Shown: piece after piece, positions 8,716 through 16,812 of the stretch
How positions within the stretch are numbered: the first letter of the stretch is position 1
How the letters are laid out: every line of letters starts with the position of its first letter
NCBI RefSeq assembly: GCF_039710355.1
Contig: NZ_JBDKWZ010000007.1
Coordinates: 62,001-126,000 of the forward strand
Reading direction: 5' to 3'
Origin: Rapidithrix thailandica
Lineage (GTDB): Bacteria > Bacteroidota > Bacteroidia > Cytophagales > Flammeovirgaceae
DNA: 64,000 bases
Program-made: the position numbers and the translations under genes
Notes under the pieces: model-generated
Told to the model about the DNA's origin: nothing
What the model saw: the letters and a program-made list of their open reading frames with translations, nothing else
The model's database searches: none

Positions 8716-9588
8716 TCAAGTTTTAAAAAACGAGAGAGTTTTGTCCACCACCACTTGTAAATGAGCCGGCAATTGTGGCTGATCATAAGGATGGTATGCC
8801 CCAAAGGTGTGGCCGGCTCCGGTTACTTCCAATAGCCGAGCACCGGAAGCCCAATCTTTGAGTTGTCTTGCCGAATCAATGCGCACCGATTCGTCTGCCG
8901 TTCCATGTACAATCAAATAAGGAATCTCTAATGCTCGTACGGCATTTTCAATTGACAGGCGCTCCCGGTTAGCCAGGAAATTTTCAGCTAACTGGTAATA
9001 CAGCGGCATATTTTGTTTTGTACGGCCGTTATAAATGTAATATACACCCTTTTCCTTCCACCCGGCCAGCTCGTCCGTTTTAATAATATGCTCTACCGTG
9101 CTGATCGATGCCCAGGTCGCCACTTTCCGGATACGGGAATCCTCACGGGCTTTTAACAATACTAGCCCTCCTCCACGGCTGTGGCCAATCAAATAAATTT
9201 TATCCAAATCAAAGGTAGGAAACTGTTCCGCGTGGTCGAACAGATAATCAATTAGCACTTGGATGTCATCCAGTTCTATACAAAAATTATTATTTCCAAA
9301 GGCTTCCAAATCGGCAAAATCCAACGGTTGTTCGGGAGTCGTTCCGTTATGAGAAAGGTTAACTTTCACAAAGTTGACTTCCTGAGCGGCACACTGCTCT
9401 GCTACCAATTGCCAAGCCCCCCAATCTTTAAACCCTTTGAACCCATGTACAAAAATAACCACCGGAGCAGGCGCGTCTACTTGCCAACATGCATCTACCA
9501 ACATAGGTCGTTGATGATGCAATGAAGTCAATATAAATTCGGTAGAGTGTAATTGTTGCATACCCATGTTATCTTTTTGCGGATTCAT
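8716..9588 (-). CDS. Alpha/beta hydrolase (dienelactone hydrolase/esterase-like)
   Basis: 290 residues. The nucleophile elbow is GHSRGG, with Ser at about 145; the oxyanion strand is VVIFVHGFKGFKDWG (about 40-54). The acid is probably Asp in HGTADESV and the base His in GAGHTFG near the C-terminus. No signal peptide, so probably cytoplasmic. The substrate cannot be read. It lies 49 bp upstream of the glycosyltransferase start and 50 bp downstream of the HD-PycTM gene, all on the minus strand, so the three may be co-transcribed. A slightly later in-frame Met (MGMQQLHS) is an alternative start. Confidence 0.85.
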   Translation of the reverse strand: MNPQKDNMGMQQLHSTEFILTSLHHQRPMLVDACWQVDAPAPVVIFVHGFKGFKDWGAWQLVAEQCAAQEVNFVKVNLSHNGTTPEQPLDFADLEAFGNNNFCIELDDIQVLIDYLFDHAEQFPTFDLDKIYLIGHSRGGGLVLLKAREDSRIRKVATWASISTVEHIIKTDELAGWKEKGVYYIYNGRTKQNMPLYYQLAENFLANRERLSIENAVRALEIPYLIVHGTADESVRIDSARQLKDWASGARLLEVTGAGHTFGAYHPYDQPQLPAHLQVVVDKTLSFFKT

Positions 9589-9638
9589 TAAAAGTACTAT
9601 GGAACAAGTTAAGTATAAGGTTTGTGAAGAAGCCTTTT

Positions 9639-10898
9639 TTAAAAAATAGGGTCCGGGTCAAATGCGGGCTCTTTCATAAATTGAGGTAAATTTGCAATGA
9701 CAAATGCCAAAGAGGCCAAAATCAACCCAAACATGAAAATGGTATAAGAGATACGCAAAAACCTATATTTCCGACCCAACACGGCTCCCAAATAATAAAT
9801 ATCCTTGATCATGCTGCCGTACAAAAAGTTACTGTCGTTGAGCATTTGGTTCATCCCCCACTCAAAATCTTTCAATTTCATATTATGAAAATTCCCAAAG
9901 AACAGCAAATTCGCTTGTTTCTTTTTAATATCTTCTTTGGTAGATGTTCCTTGAGTAACATTGGGCCTGGTAGCCAAAATAGCAAACACTACTGAGCCCA
10001 GACAGACAAACAACAAAAGAAAAGTAGGAACTATTAAGTGTGGGTTATTGTCCAACTTGCGCATCAGCACACTAAAAATAATCGTGATGATGATCGAGTT
10101 GACAGAAATCATGATATTGGCTTTACTGTCGGCCATAGCACTCAACTCCAAATGGTTTCGGGAAGTAGTCCGGAACATGGTTTCAATACCTCTTTCCGGC
10201 CGGCCTTTCACTTTTTCCAGTTTTTTCTTCAGCTGCTTCAGTTCTTCCTCACTGATGCCCAACTCTTGCATGAGCAATAAGTCCTTCTTTTTACTGAGTT
10301 TCTTTTGCTTTTTGCGAAGTTTTTTAATGTTATCTTCCTTTTTAGGAGTCATGGTGGATTGGGCATACTCCGTAAAATACTGGTGTTTCAACAGAAAATC
10401 CAGATTGTAAGCATACCAATCTTCTTCATTATAAGAGCGATCACAGGCATCGGCCCATTCTTTCCGGAGTAAACTGGATCTGTCAAAAAACTCCCCGGAA
10501 GACAAATGGTACAAATCCGAATCACATAGTATTTTTTCCACTTGGCTTTTCGGCTTTTGAGGCATCCGAGTAGCCAGTATCGCTTCTTTGACTTGCTCGA
10601 TCTTTTCCGCAGCATAGCCTTGGTTTTCCAAAAACTGTTGTGCAATTTCCGCACTTTTGCCTTCATGTTCTTCGGCCTGGAAGCGATAACCGGTATCGTG
10701 AAACCAAGCGGCAAGTAGTAAAACCTCTAATTGTCCGGGATCCAAGTGGCTGTGTGCGCCTATTTCCAAAGCAGCTTTTACTACTTCTTGTGTATGCTCC
10801 AAATTATGATAACTATATACTTTGGGCAGTTCATTATTGAATAGAGAAGTGATATACTCCTCCGCTTTTTCCAATACAGGACTTGAATAATTATCCAT
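9639..10898 (-). CDS. HD-domain phosphohydrolase fused to a Pycsar-type (PycTM) transmembrane effector domain
   Basis: About 419 residues. I chose the Met at 10898 (MDNYSSPV), since HD homologues begin near there; in-frame starts at 10916 and 10955 would add 6 or 19 residues. The HD domain has YHNLEHT, the HD pair in AAWFHDTG, His in EEHEGK and Asp in CDSDLYHL, the normal metal ligands of an HD phosphohydrolase. A very Lys-rich coiled linker follows, then ELSAMADSKANIMISVNSIII and two to three membrane helices (about 265-280, 290-309 and 383-403 in this numbering). The second half matches the Pycsar effector family (PF18967, formerly DUF5706), whose founding members disrupt the membrane on sensing cCMP or cUMP during phage infection. 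No cyclase gene is nearby. Confidence 0.8.
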   Translation of the reverse strand: MDNYSSPVLEKAEEYITSLFNNELPKVYSYHNLEHTQEVVKAALEIGAHSHLDPGQLEVLLLAAWFHDTGYRFQAEEHEGKSAEIAQQFLENQGYAAEKIEQVKEAILATRMPQKPKSQVEKILCDSDLYHLSSGEFFDRSSLLRKEWADACDRSYNEEDWYAYNLDFLLKHQYFTEYAQSTMTPKKEDNIKKLRKKQKKLSKKKDLLLMQELGISEEELKQLKKKLEKVKGRPERGIETMFRTTSRNHLELSAMADSKANIMISVNSIIITIIFSVLMRKLDNNPHLIVPTFLLLFVCLGSVVFAILATRPNVTQGTSTKEDIKKKQANLLFFGNFHNMKLKDFEWGMNQMLNDSNFLYGSMIKDIYYLGAVLGRKYRFLRISYTIFMFGLILASLAFVIANLPQFMKEPAFDPDPIF

Positions 10899-10955
10899 TA
10901 CGAAAGTCGCAGACATCCTTTCAGGGTTGTTTATGATCAAATACAGCGCATGCAA

Positions 10956-11476
10956 AACAAGTTTTACAACTCATCCGACAGCCTGGGCCAAAGATCGAAT
11001 TTCTCACTTTCTTTTTGTAAAAGAAAAGTTTACAGTGAAAAATTACAAATCCGAGAGTACTTCCGGTCTATTGTCAAGAAAAATATTCCTCGTCTATTTT
11101 TCCTTTTCCACAGGGCAATACCTTGGGCGGCTATCATAAAAACTCCCGGGAATAAATTTCTCTAAAATGCCCGAAAAATTGATTTTAATCCCAATAGGAA
11201 ATATGTAGTTTTACATCCATAAAGCCGATACCGTCAATTGCGTTTTTGCCTTTTGGCACAATTGGATGACTATCACGGTTAAAATTTTGTTTCAGGCATT
11301 TTTTGAAAAGAAAATTAATAGGTTTTATCCCCTACTAAAAAACACGGAAAGGATTTATATCATTCAAGTAAACCTTTCCATTTGGCATAAAAGTCGTCCT
11401 TTGAAAAGCAAGGATACCGGAAAGCATTCGTAACGGGGAGCTTTCCACACACTATTTCACCAAATAACCCATTTTT
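10956..11476. other. Intergenic region between divergent genes
   Basis: About 520 bp (up to 580 bp if the HD-PycTM start is 10898) between a minus-strand and a plus-strand gene. It should hold both promoters, but no clear TAnnTTTG with a spaced TTTG was found. A hairpin with stem GGAAAGG (11346-11352) / CCTTTCC (11373-11379), extended by TTTA/TAAA pairing, lies 98 bp before the prenyltransferase start. No credible gene or structured RNA was recognised. Confidence 0.5.
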
Positions 11477-12367
11477 ATGGTTTCCGCAGAAACATCATTT
11501 TTTCAGATGCATCAAACGACTCGAGATATCGTTGGGTTACAGCGCCTGGTTCGCTGGCCTAACTTGCTGATTATATTTTTTACACAATACCTGGTCCGGA
11601 TTTTTTTAGTAGGCCCTTCCGCACAATGGCTTTCCCACTTGACTGACCTCCGTTTTTTCACTTATCTGGTTTCCGTTTCTTGTGTGGTAGCAGGAGGGTA
11701 TATCATCAATGACTATTATGATATTAAAATTGACACTGTAAACGATCCTCAAAAAGTAGTTATCGGGCAACGTTTACGCAGACGAAAAGCGTTGGCAGCA
11801 CACCTGTTATTTACCTTGAGTGGCTTTTTTATTTCCCTGTTGCTCAATTGGAAATTGGCTGCGATCAACCTGTTTGCAATTTTTTGGCTATGGCTTTATT
11901 CCAACCAACTCAAACGCATGCCTTTTGTCGGCAACTTTACCGTAGCCAGCCTGACAGCACTGGTCGTATTTGTGGTAGGGATTTATTTCAAAAGCACTAA
12001 CTACTTGGTTTATATTTTCGGTTTTTTTGCTTTTTATATCTCTTTGATCAGAGAAATTATCAAAGACATGGAAACACTCCGGGGCGATATGCACTTCGGT
12101 CTGAAAACGCTTCCGGTGGTTTGGGGGATACGCAAAACCAAAACCGTACTGTATACAATTCTGTTGGCTTTTATCATCACTACAGTCCCTTTGCTACTAC
12201 TCATTGGCAACCCTACTCTTGACATCTACTTTTTGTGTATGCTTTTGCCCACGGCTTATTTTATTTTTAAACTTTATTGGGCCGATACCCGCAAAGAATA
12301 CCAACGGCTACGCTATTTTTGCAACCTGGTAATGATCAGTGGGATCGGGATTATTACTTTATTGTAA
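11477..12367 (+). CDS. UbiA family prenyltransferase (geranylgeranylglycerol-phosphate geranylgeranyltransferase-like)
   Basis: 296 residues with about eight membrane helices. First Asp-rich motif NDYYDIKIDTVNDP (about 79-92), second KDMETLRGDMHFGLKTLP (about 196-213); these bind the Mg-diphosphate of the prenyl donor. The family moves a prenyl chain to an aromatic or glycerol-phosphate acceptor at the inner membrane. Bacteroidota members of this type are commonly annotated as geranylgeranylglycerol-phosphate geranylgeranyltransferase, but menaquinone-type or haem O-type acceptors cannot be excluded from sequence alone; no menaquinone gene is adjacent. The ATG at 11477 was kept; a Met 13 codons later (MHQTTRD) is also possible. 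Confidence 0.85.
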   Translation: MVSAETSFFQMHQTTRDIVGLQRLVRWPNLLIIFFTQYLVRIFLVGPSAQWLSHLTDLRFFTYLVSVSCVVAGGYIINDYYDIKIDTVNDPQKVVIGQRLRRRKALAAHLLFTLSGFFISLLLNWKLAAINLFAIFWLWLYSNQLKRMPFVGNFTVASLTALVVFVVGIYFKSTNYLVYIFGFFAFYISLIREIIKDMETLRGDMHFGLKTLPVVWGIRKTKTVLYTILLAFIITTVPLLLLIGNPTLDIYFLCMLLPTAYFIFKLYWADTRKEYQRLRYFCNLVMISGIGIITLL

Positions 12368-12514
12368 ATAATAGCAGCAGGTAAAAACATAGCCACCTCC
12401 TGTTTCCTTCGGAATATACCGGCAAAAAATTGTCATATATTCATGAAACCCGATCTTTTGCCAAGTCAGTTTTTCAAAAGCAAACCAATTCGAAATAGAC
12501 GGCAATTTACATAA

Positions 12515-12551
12515 GCGCTCCTTCTCCGAAAGGTTCGGAGTGCTTTTTTTT
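12515..12551 (+). terminator. Rho-independent terminator upstream of purN
   Basis: GCGCTCC (12515-12521) pairs with GGAGTGC (12537-12543, one G-T pair) with an inner CTCCGAA/TTCGGAG-type pairing option, followed by eight T residues. It lies about 150 bp after the prenyltransferase stop and just before purN. Confidence 0.75.
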
Positions 12552-12583
12552 ATAACTTTAAATTAAAATCACAGAATACCATC

Positions 12584-13168
12584 ATGCATATATCCATATT
12601 TGCTTCAGGGTCAGGTTCTAATGCCCAACGGATCATTGAGTACTTCCGTGAGAAAGGTCTGCAAGCGGAGTTTTCCATTTTAACCAATAATGCACAAGCT
12701 TATGTCATCGAACGGGCCAAGCAGTTGGAAGTCCCTTTTAAGATCGTAAGCCGGAAGGCATTTAAAGAGGCAAAGGATGTATTGGAATTTTTGGAGGAGA
12801 AAAACGCTCAGCTGATTGTGTTGGCGGGCTTTTTACAATTGGTGCCGGAAGCCCTTACACAAAAGTATACGCGTAGGATTATCAATATCCACCCGGCACT
12901 GTTACCTAAATTCGGAGGAAAGGGAATGTACGGACACTTTGTACACGAAGCGGTGGTCGCTGCGGGAGAACAGGAATCGGGTATTACCATCCATTATGTC
13001 AATGAACGGTACGATGAGGGAGAGGCCATTTTGCAAAAAAGTTGCCCGGTAGAAACCGGAGATACACCAGACGATGTCGCCAGGAAAGTACAGCAATTAG
13101 AACATCAATATTTTCCAAAAGTGGTGGAAGAGCTGGCAAAACAACTATCGGAAAAACAGGGCCGGTAA
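12584..13168 (+). CDS. purN: Phosphoribosylglycinamide formyltransferase
   Basis: 194 residues, normal length. It transfers a formyl group from 10-formyl-tetrahydrofolate to GAR in step three of purine synthesis. Visible: FASGSGSNAQRIIEYF at the N-terminus (phosphate-binding loop), LAGFLQLVP, and the catalytic IINIHPALLPKFGGKGMYG, holding Asn and His, then the Asp of YVNERYDEGEAILQ. The start ATG at 12584 follows the upstream terminator by about 30 bp, and the gene is followed after 58 bp by an SDR on the same strand. Confidence 0.95.
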   Translation: MHISIFASGSGSNAQRIIEYFREKGLQAEFSILTNNAQAYVIERAKQLEVPFKIVSRKAFKEAKDVLEFLEEKNAQLIVLAGFLQLVPEALTQKYTRRIINIHPALLPKFGGKGMYGHFVHEAVVAAGEQESGITIHYVNERYDEGEAILQKSCPVETGDTPDDVARKVQQLEHQYFPKVVEELAKQLSEKQGR

Positions 13169-13226
13169 TACTTTGTATTTCTCTACCAAGAGAGTCTTCA
13201 ACCATCATTATAACTACAAAAAACAT

Positions 13227-13988
13227 ATGAATAAACTAGCATTAATCACTGGTGCAACTTCCGGTATCGGTAAAGCCACCGCCCGTTTATTTGCCAAAAA
13301 TAATATCAACCTTATTCTTTGCGGACGCAGAAAAGAACGATTGGAGGCATTGCAAAGTGAACTGGGAAATAAAGTTGCGATACATACATTGTGTTTTGAT
13401 ATTCGCGACCGCAAGGCAACCTCAGAGGCAATAGAAAACCTACCGGAAAATGTTCGGGCCATAGATATTTTGGTCAACAATGCAGGAAATGCACACGGCT
13501 TGTCAAAGTTTCAGGATGGAGATATCGATGATTGGGAAGCCATGATTGACATCAATGTAAAAGGGCTATTGTATGTTTCTAAAGCGGTGGTTCCGGGAAT
13601 GATCGAACGGCAGTCCGGACATATTATCAATATAGGTTCCATAGCCGGTAAGGAAGTTTATCCCAATGGCAATGTGTATTGCGCTTCGAAATTTGCTGTG
13701 GATGCGTTGAACAAATCCATGCTGATCGACTTAAACGGCCATGGCATCCGGGTAGGTGCGGTAAACCCCGGATTGGTGGATACCGAATTTTCATCGGTAC
13801 GTTTTAAGGGCGATCAGGAAAAAGCCAATCAAGTTTATCAAAATATGCAGCCTTTGGTAGCTGAAGATATTGCGGACATCATTCTTTTTGCCGTCACACG
13901 TCCGCCCCATGTCAATATCTGGGATATGAGTGTTTTTCCTACCGCACAAGCCGGAGCCACCATTGTTCATAGAGATTCACAAATATAA
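13227..13988 (+). CDS. Short-chain dehydrogenase/reductase (YdfG-like)
   Basis: 253 residues from the ATG at 13227 (MNKLALITG), preferred over an upstream TTG because the Rossmann strand starts here. TGATSGIG binds NAD(P); NNAG, the serine of IGSIAGKE and the YCASK (Tyr-x3-Lys) triad are intact. The R in GRRKER after the second strand favours NADP(H). Closest in appearance to YdfG, which oxidises 3-hydroxy acids such as L-allo-threonine or serine. Cytoplasmic. The substrate is inferred from overall resemblance only. Confidence 0.88.
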   Translation: MNKLALITGATSGIGKATARLFAKNNINLILCGRRKERLEALQSELGNKVAIHTLCFDIRDRKATSEAIENLPENVRAIDILVNNAGNAHGLSKFQDGDIDDWEAMIDINVKGLLYVSKAVVPGMIERQSGHIINIGSIAGKEVYPNGNVYCASKFAVDALNKSMLIDLNGHGIRVGAVNPGLVDTEFSSVRFKGDQEKANQVYQNMQPLVAEDIADIILFAVTRPPHVNIWDMSVFPTAQAGATIVHRDSQI

Positions 13989-14088
13989 TCATATCGGGAA
14001 TGTGCTATGAACTTCGGGAAGGGCATTTATGATACCCTTTCCAATTCAAAAACTCATGGCATTTCCTTTCAATCACAAAACATTAGTA

Positions 14089-15282
14089 ATGACCAATCTA
14101 CGACAGCTTTTTTTACAAAATCTAGCACAAACCAGCGATAGTCCATTGGCCGTGGAGGTAGAGCGGGCAGAAGGGGTTTATATGATTCGGAAAGACGGGA
14201 AGAAAGTCATCGATTTGATCTCGGGCATTGGCGTCAGTAATGTAGGGCATTGCCACCCCAAAGTAGTAAAAGCAGTACAAAAACAAGCGGAACAGTATAT
14301 GCACTTGATGGTGTACGGAGAATTTGTACTCAGCCCGCAAGTGCAATTGGCCAATGAAATTGCCAAAACCCTCCCCGAACCGCTCAAAAATATATACCTG
14401 GTCAACTCCGGTGCCGAAGCCACGGAAGGCGCCCTCAAATTAGCCAAACGATATACCGGACGTTCGGAAATTATCTCAGCCTACCATTCTTATCACGGTT
14501 CTACTCACGGGCCTTTGTCAATTAACGGTTCGGAATACTTTAAACGCAATTACCGGCCTTTGCTTCCGGATGTGCGGCATATTCATTACAACCGGTTTGA
14601 AGATCTGGAATTTATCACTTCCCGTACGGCAGCGGTCATTGTCGAAACCGTGCAAGGCGAAGCAGGCGTAGTAGTGCCGGAACCGGGATATTTACCAGCC
14701 TTAAAACAACGCTGTGAAGAAGTAGGCGCTCTGTTGATTTTGGATGAAGTACAAACCGGCTTTGGACGCACGGGTACCTTCTGGGGGTTTGAGCAATTTG
14801 ATGTAGTGCCTGATATTCTTCTGACAGCCAAAGGCATGGGAGGCGGAATGCCGATCGGGGCATTTATCTCTTCTCATGAAATTATGAGGGTATTCCAGGA
14901 AAATCCGTTCTTAGGACATATTACCACCTTTGGAGGGCATCCGGTGAGCAGCGCAGCCTCATTGGCTTGTTTAAAAATCGTTCGCAAAGAAAAACTCTAC
15001 AAACAGGCTAAGGCCAAAGGAGAATTATTCAAAAAATACTTAAAACATCCGAAAATCAAGGAAATAAGAAGCCTTGGCTTGATGATGGCCGTAGAGTTTG
15101 AATCCTTTGAAGTATTAAAACCCATCATCGATGAGGCTGTAAAGAAGGGAGTTCTGACAGATTGGTTTTTGTACAATGATAAATCGATGCGCATTGCACC
15201 TCCGTTGATTATCAGTGAGAAGCAAATCAAAAAAGCTTGTGAGAAGCTGTTAAAAGCAATTGATAAAAAACCGAAGAAATAA
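14089..15282 (+). CDS. Class III aminotransferase (acetylornithine aminotransferase-like)
   Basis: 397 residues from the ATG at 14089 (MTNLRQLF); the ATG at 14029 gives a 20-residue extension that does not look conserved. PLP-binding features: LVNSGAEATEGALKLAKRYTG, the LILDEVQTGFGRTG segment with the Asp that holds the pyridine nitrogen, and the Schiff-base lysine in LTAKGMGGGMPIG. It transfers an amino group between an omega-amino acid and 2-oxoglutarate or pyruvate. No arginine or lysine genes are adjacent, so the label argD is not justified. It converges on kdsB with a terminator between. Confidence 0.9.
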   Translation: MTNLRQLFLQNLAQTSDSPLAVEVERAEGVYMIRKDGKKVIDLISGIGVSNVGHCHPKVVKAVQKQAEQYMHLMVYGEFVLSPQVQLANEIAKTLPEPLKNIYLVNSGAEATEGALKLAKRYTGRSEIISAYHSYHGSTHGPLSINGSEYFKRNYRPLLPDVRHIHYNRFEDLEFITSRTAAVIVETVQGEAGVVVPEPGYLPALKQRCEEVGALLILDEVQTGFGRTGTFWGFEQFDVVPDILLTAKGMGGGMPIGAFISSHEIMRVFQENPFLGHITTFGGHPVSSAASLACLKIVRKEKLYKQAKAKGELFKKYLKHPKIKEIRSLGLMMAVEFESFEVLKPIIDEAVKKGVLTDWFLYNDKSMRIAPPLIISEKQIKKACEKLLKAIDKKPKK

Positions 15283-15330
15283 AAGACATTTATTCATCTT
15301 CACTACCCGGTTTGTCAGTCGGGTATAAGA

Positions 15331-15373
15331 AAAGGAGGCAGGTTAATGAAAGAACCCATTTCCTGCCTCCTTT
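15331..15373. terminator. Bidirectional terminator between converging genes
   Basis: AAAGGAGGCAGG (15331-15342) pairs with CCTGCCTCCTTT (15362-15373), a 12-bp perfect stem between the aminotransferase (plus) and kdsB (minus). A smaller ACCCG/CGGGT hairpin sits just before it at 15304-15324. Confidence 0.75.
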
Positions 15374-15390
15374 ATATATCATTCGGGATT

Positions 15391-16137
15391 TTACTTCCCT
15401 TTCATTTTAGCCAAGGTAATCTTCAAATCTTCCGGAGTATCCACACAATAGCTCTCATACTCTGTAAAACCTAAGGAGACTTTAAACCCGTTCTCAATCC
15501 AACGCAACTGCTCCAAAGACTCAGCCTTTTCCAGTTTAGAAGGTTGTAATTCACAGATTTTCGCCAAAATATCCGTGCGAAACCCATAAATCCCAATGTG
15601 CTTATAATAGTCCAAATGATGATACCATTGAGACTCTTCCACCCCTCTGTAAAAAGGAATCGGCCAACGGCTAAAGTAAATGGCCTCATTTTGATTATTG
15701 TAAATCACTTTGACTTCACTGAAGTTCAGTAACTCTTGGTTGGACTCAATCTTTTTGATCAGCGTTGCTATCTCCGCATTTTTGGCTTGTAATACGTCCA
15801 CAAGCTCATCGATTTGCTCAGGATAGAGATAAGGTTCGTCCCCTTGGATATTCACCACATACTCAGCCCCTTTTTGTTCAAAATTTTGATAGGCTTCATA
15901 GCAGCGATCGGTACCACTTTGGTGGTTTTCAGAGGTCATCACTACATTACCGCCAAAGCTTTTTACCTCTTCTACGATGGCTTCGTGATCCGTAGCCACT
16001 ACAATTTCATCTAACTTTTTCGCCTTACTGGCTTGTTCGTATACCCTGCGTATCATGGTTTTCCCATCAATATCCGCCAATGCTTTTGCCGGGAAACGAG
16101 AAGAAGCATACCGGGATGGGATAATGCCTAAAATCAT
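15391..16137 (-). CDS. kdsB: 3-deoxy-manno-octulosonate cytidylyltransferase
   Basis: 248 residues, typical length. It activates Kdo as CMP-Kdo for the lipid A inner core, showing that the organism makes Kdo-containing LPS. Motifs: GIIPSRYASSRFPAKALADI at the N-terminus binds CTP, VVATDHEAI, the QGDEPYLYPEQID motif with metal-binding Asp, and SLEQLRWIENGF near the C-terminus. The start ATG at 16137 is followed directly by the nucleotide-binding strand. It lies about 70 bp from the bcp stop on the same strand. Confidence 0.96.
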   Translation of the reverse strand: MILGIIPSRYASSRFPAKALADIDGKTMIRRVYEQASKAKKLDEIVVATDHEAIVEEVKSFGGNVVMTSENHQSGTDRCYEAYQNFEQKGAEYVVNIQGDEPYLYPEQIDELVDVLQAKNAEIATLIKKIESNQELLNFSEVKVIYNNQNEAIYFSRWPIPFYRGVEESQWYHHLDYYKHIGIYGFRTDILAKICELQPSKLEKAESLEQLRWIENGFKVSLGFTEYESYCVDTPEDLKITLAKMKGK

Positions 16138-16210
16138 AACTCTATATTTTATTACAATTAACTTTTTGTACTTCTTTGAAAGGACAACTTATTATGATGA
16201 AGTGACAAGA

Positions 16211-16672
16211 CTATTTCGAAAACCGGGCCTTGGTTTCACTGAGCATTTGTGATACATGTTCGGCTGCATTAAACATATTGTTGTAAATGCCCACAATCTT
16301 ATGCGCAGCGTCCAGCAAGTAGGTAATGCGTTTGGGAAGTTTTACCAGAGGAATCAAAGCTTTGTACTTAGCACATACCGCTCCGTCCACATCTGCCAGC
16401 AGTTCAAAAGGAAGTGTATGCGTTGCTTTAAATTGTTGATGTCGTTCAACGGAATCCTTACTAATTCCGAGAATATCTACCTCCAGGTCATGAAATTGTT
16501 GGAAGTTGTCGCGAAAACTACAGGCTTCTTTTGTACATCCCGGAGTAAAGTCTTTGGGGTAGAAATAAAGAATAACAGGTTTGCCTTGAAAATCTTTTTC
16601 CAAAGAGATCATCCGGCCATCCGAAGCCGGGAGTGCAAAATCAGGAGCTTGAGAATGTAAAGGTAAAGACAT
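16211..16672 (-). CDS. bcp: Thioredoxin-dependent peroxiredoxin, BCP/PrxQ type
   Basis: 153 residues. YFYPKDFTPGCTKEACSFRD carries the peroxidatic Cys in PGCTKEAC and the second Cys five residues later, the PrxQ arrangement that resolves through an intramolecular disulfide. It reduces hydrogen peroxide and organic hydroperoxides with thioredoxin. GISKDSVERHQQF and the LLADVDG strand are usual family parts. No signal peptide, so cytoplasmic. Separated from the ribBA stop by a hairpin region at 16712-16747. Confidence 0.94.
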   Translation of the reverse strand: MSLPLHSQAPDFALPASDGRMISLEKDFQGKPVILYFYPKDFTPGCTKEACSFRDNFQQFHDLEVDILGISKDSVERHQQFKATHTLPFELLADVDGAVCAKYKALIPLVKLPKRITYLLDAAHKIVGIYNNMFNAAEHVSQMLSETKARFSK

Positions 16673-16711
16673 TTGTAAGAGTCGGTTATCAGAGACAGAA
16701 AGTAATAGAAA

Positions 16712-16747
16712 GGAGGCAGGGAGCTTTTCTGGATTCTCACTGCCTCC
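16712..16747 (-). terminator. Hairpin downstream of ribBA
   Basis: GGAGGCAG (16712-16719) pairs with CTGCCTCC (16740-16747). On the minus strand the stem is followed only by a short T-rich stretch (TTTCTATT), so it is a weak terminator of ribBA or an mRNA-end stabiliser. Its stem resembles that of 15331-15373. Confidence 0.45.
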
Positions 16748-16812
16748 CTGTCTCCAACTCTTGGTTTTATCAGGAGCATTTGCATGCCAGCCTGTTCCAA
16801 GCAGGCTGTATA

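Noticed and set aside
15331..16747. Repeat family based on the shared GGAGGCAGG stems at 15331 and 16712
   Set aside because: Only about 12 bases are shared, the rest of the hairpins differ, and stem sequences of terminators can agree by chance.
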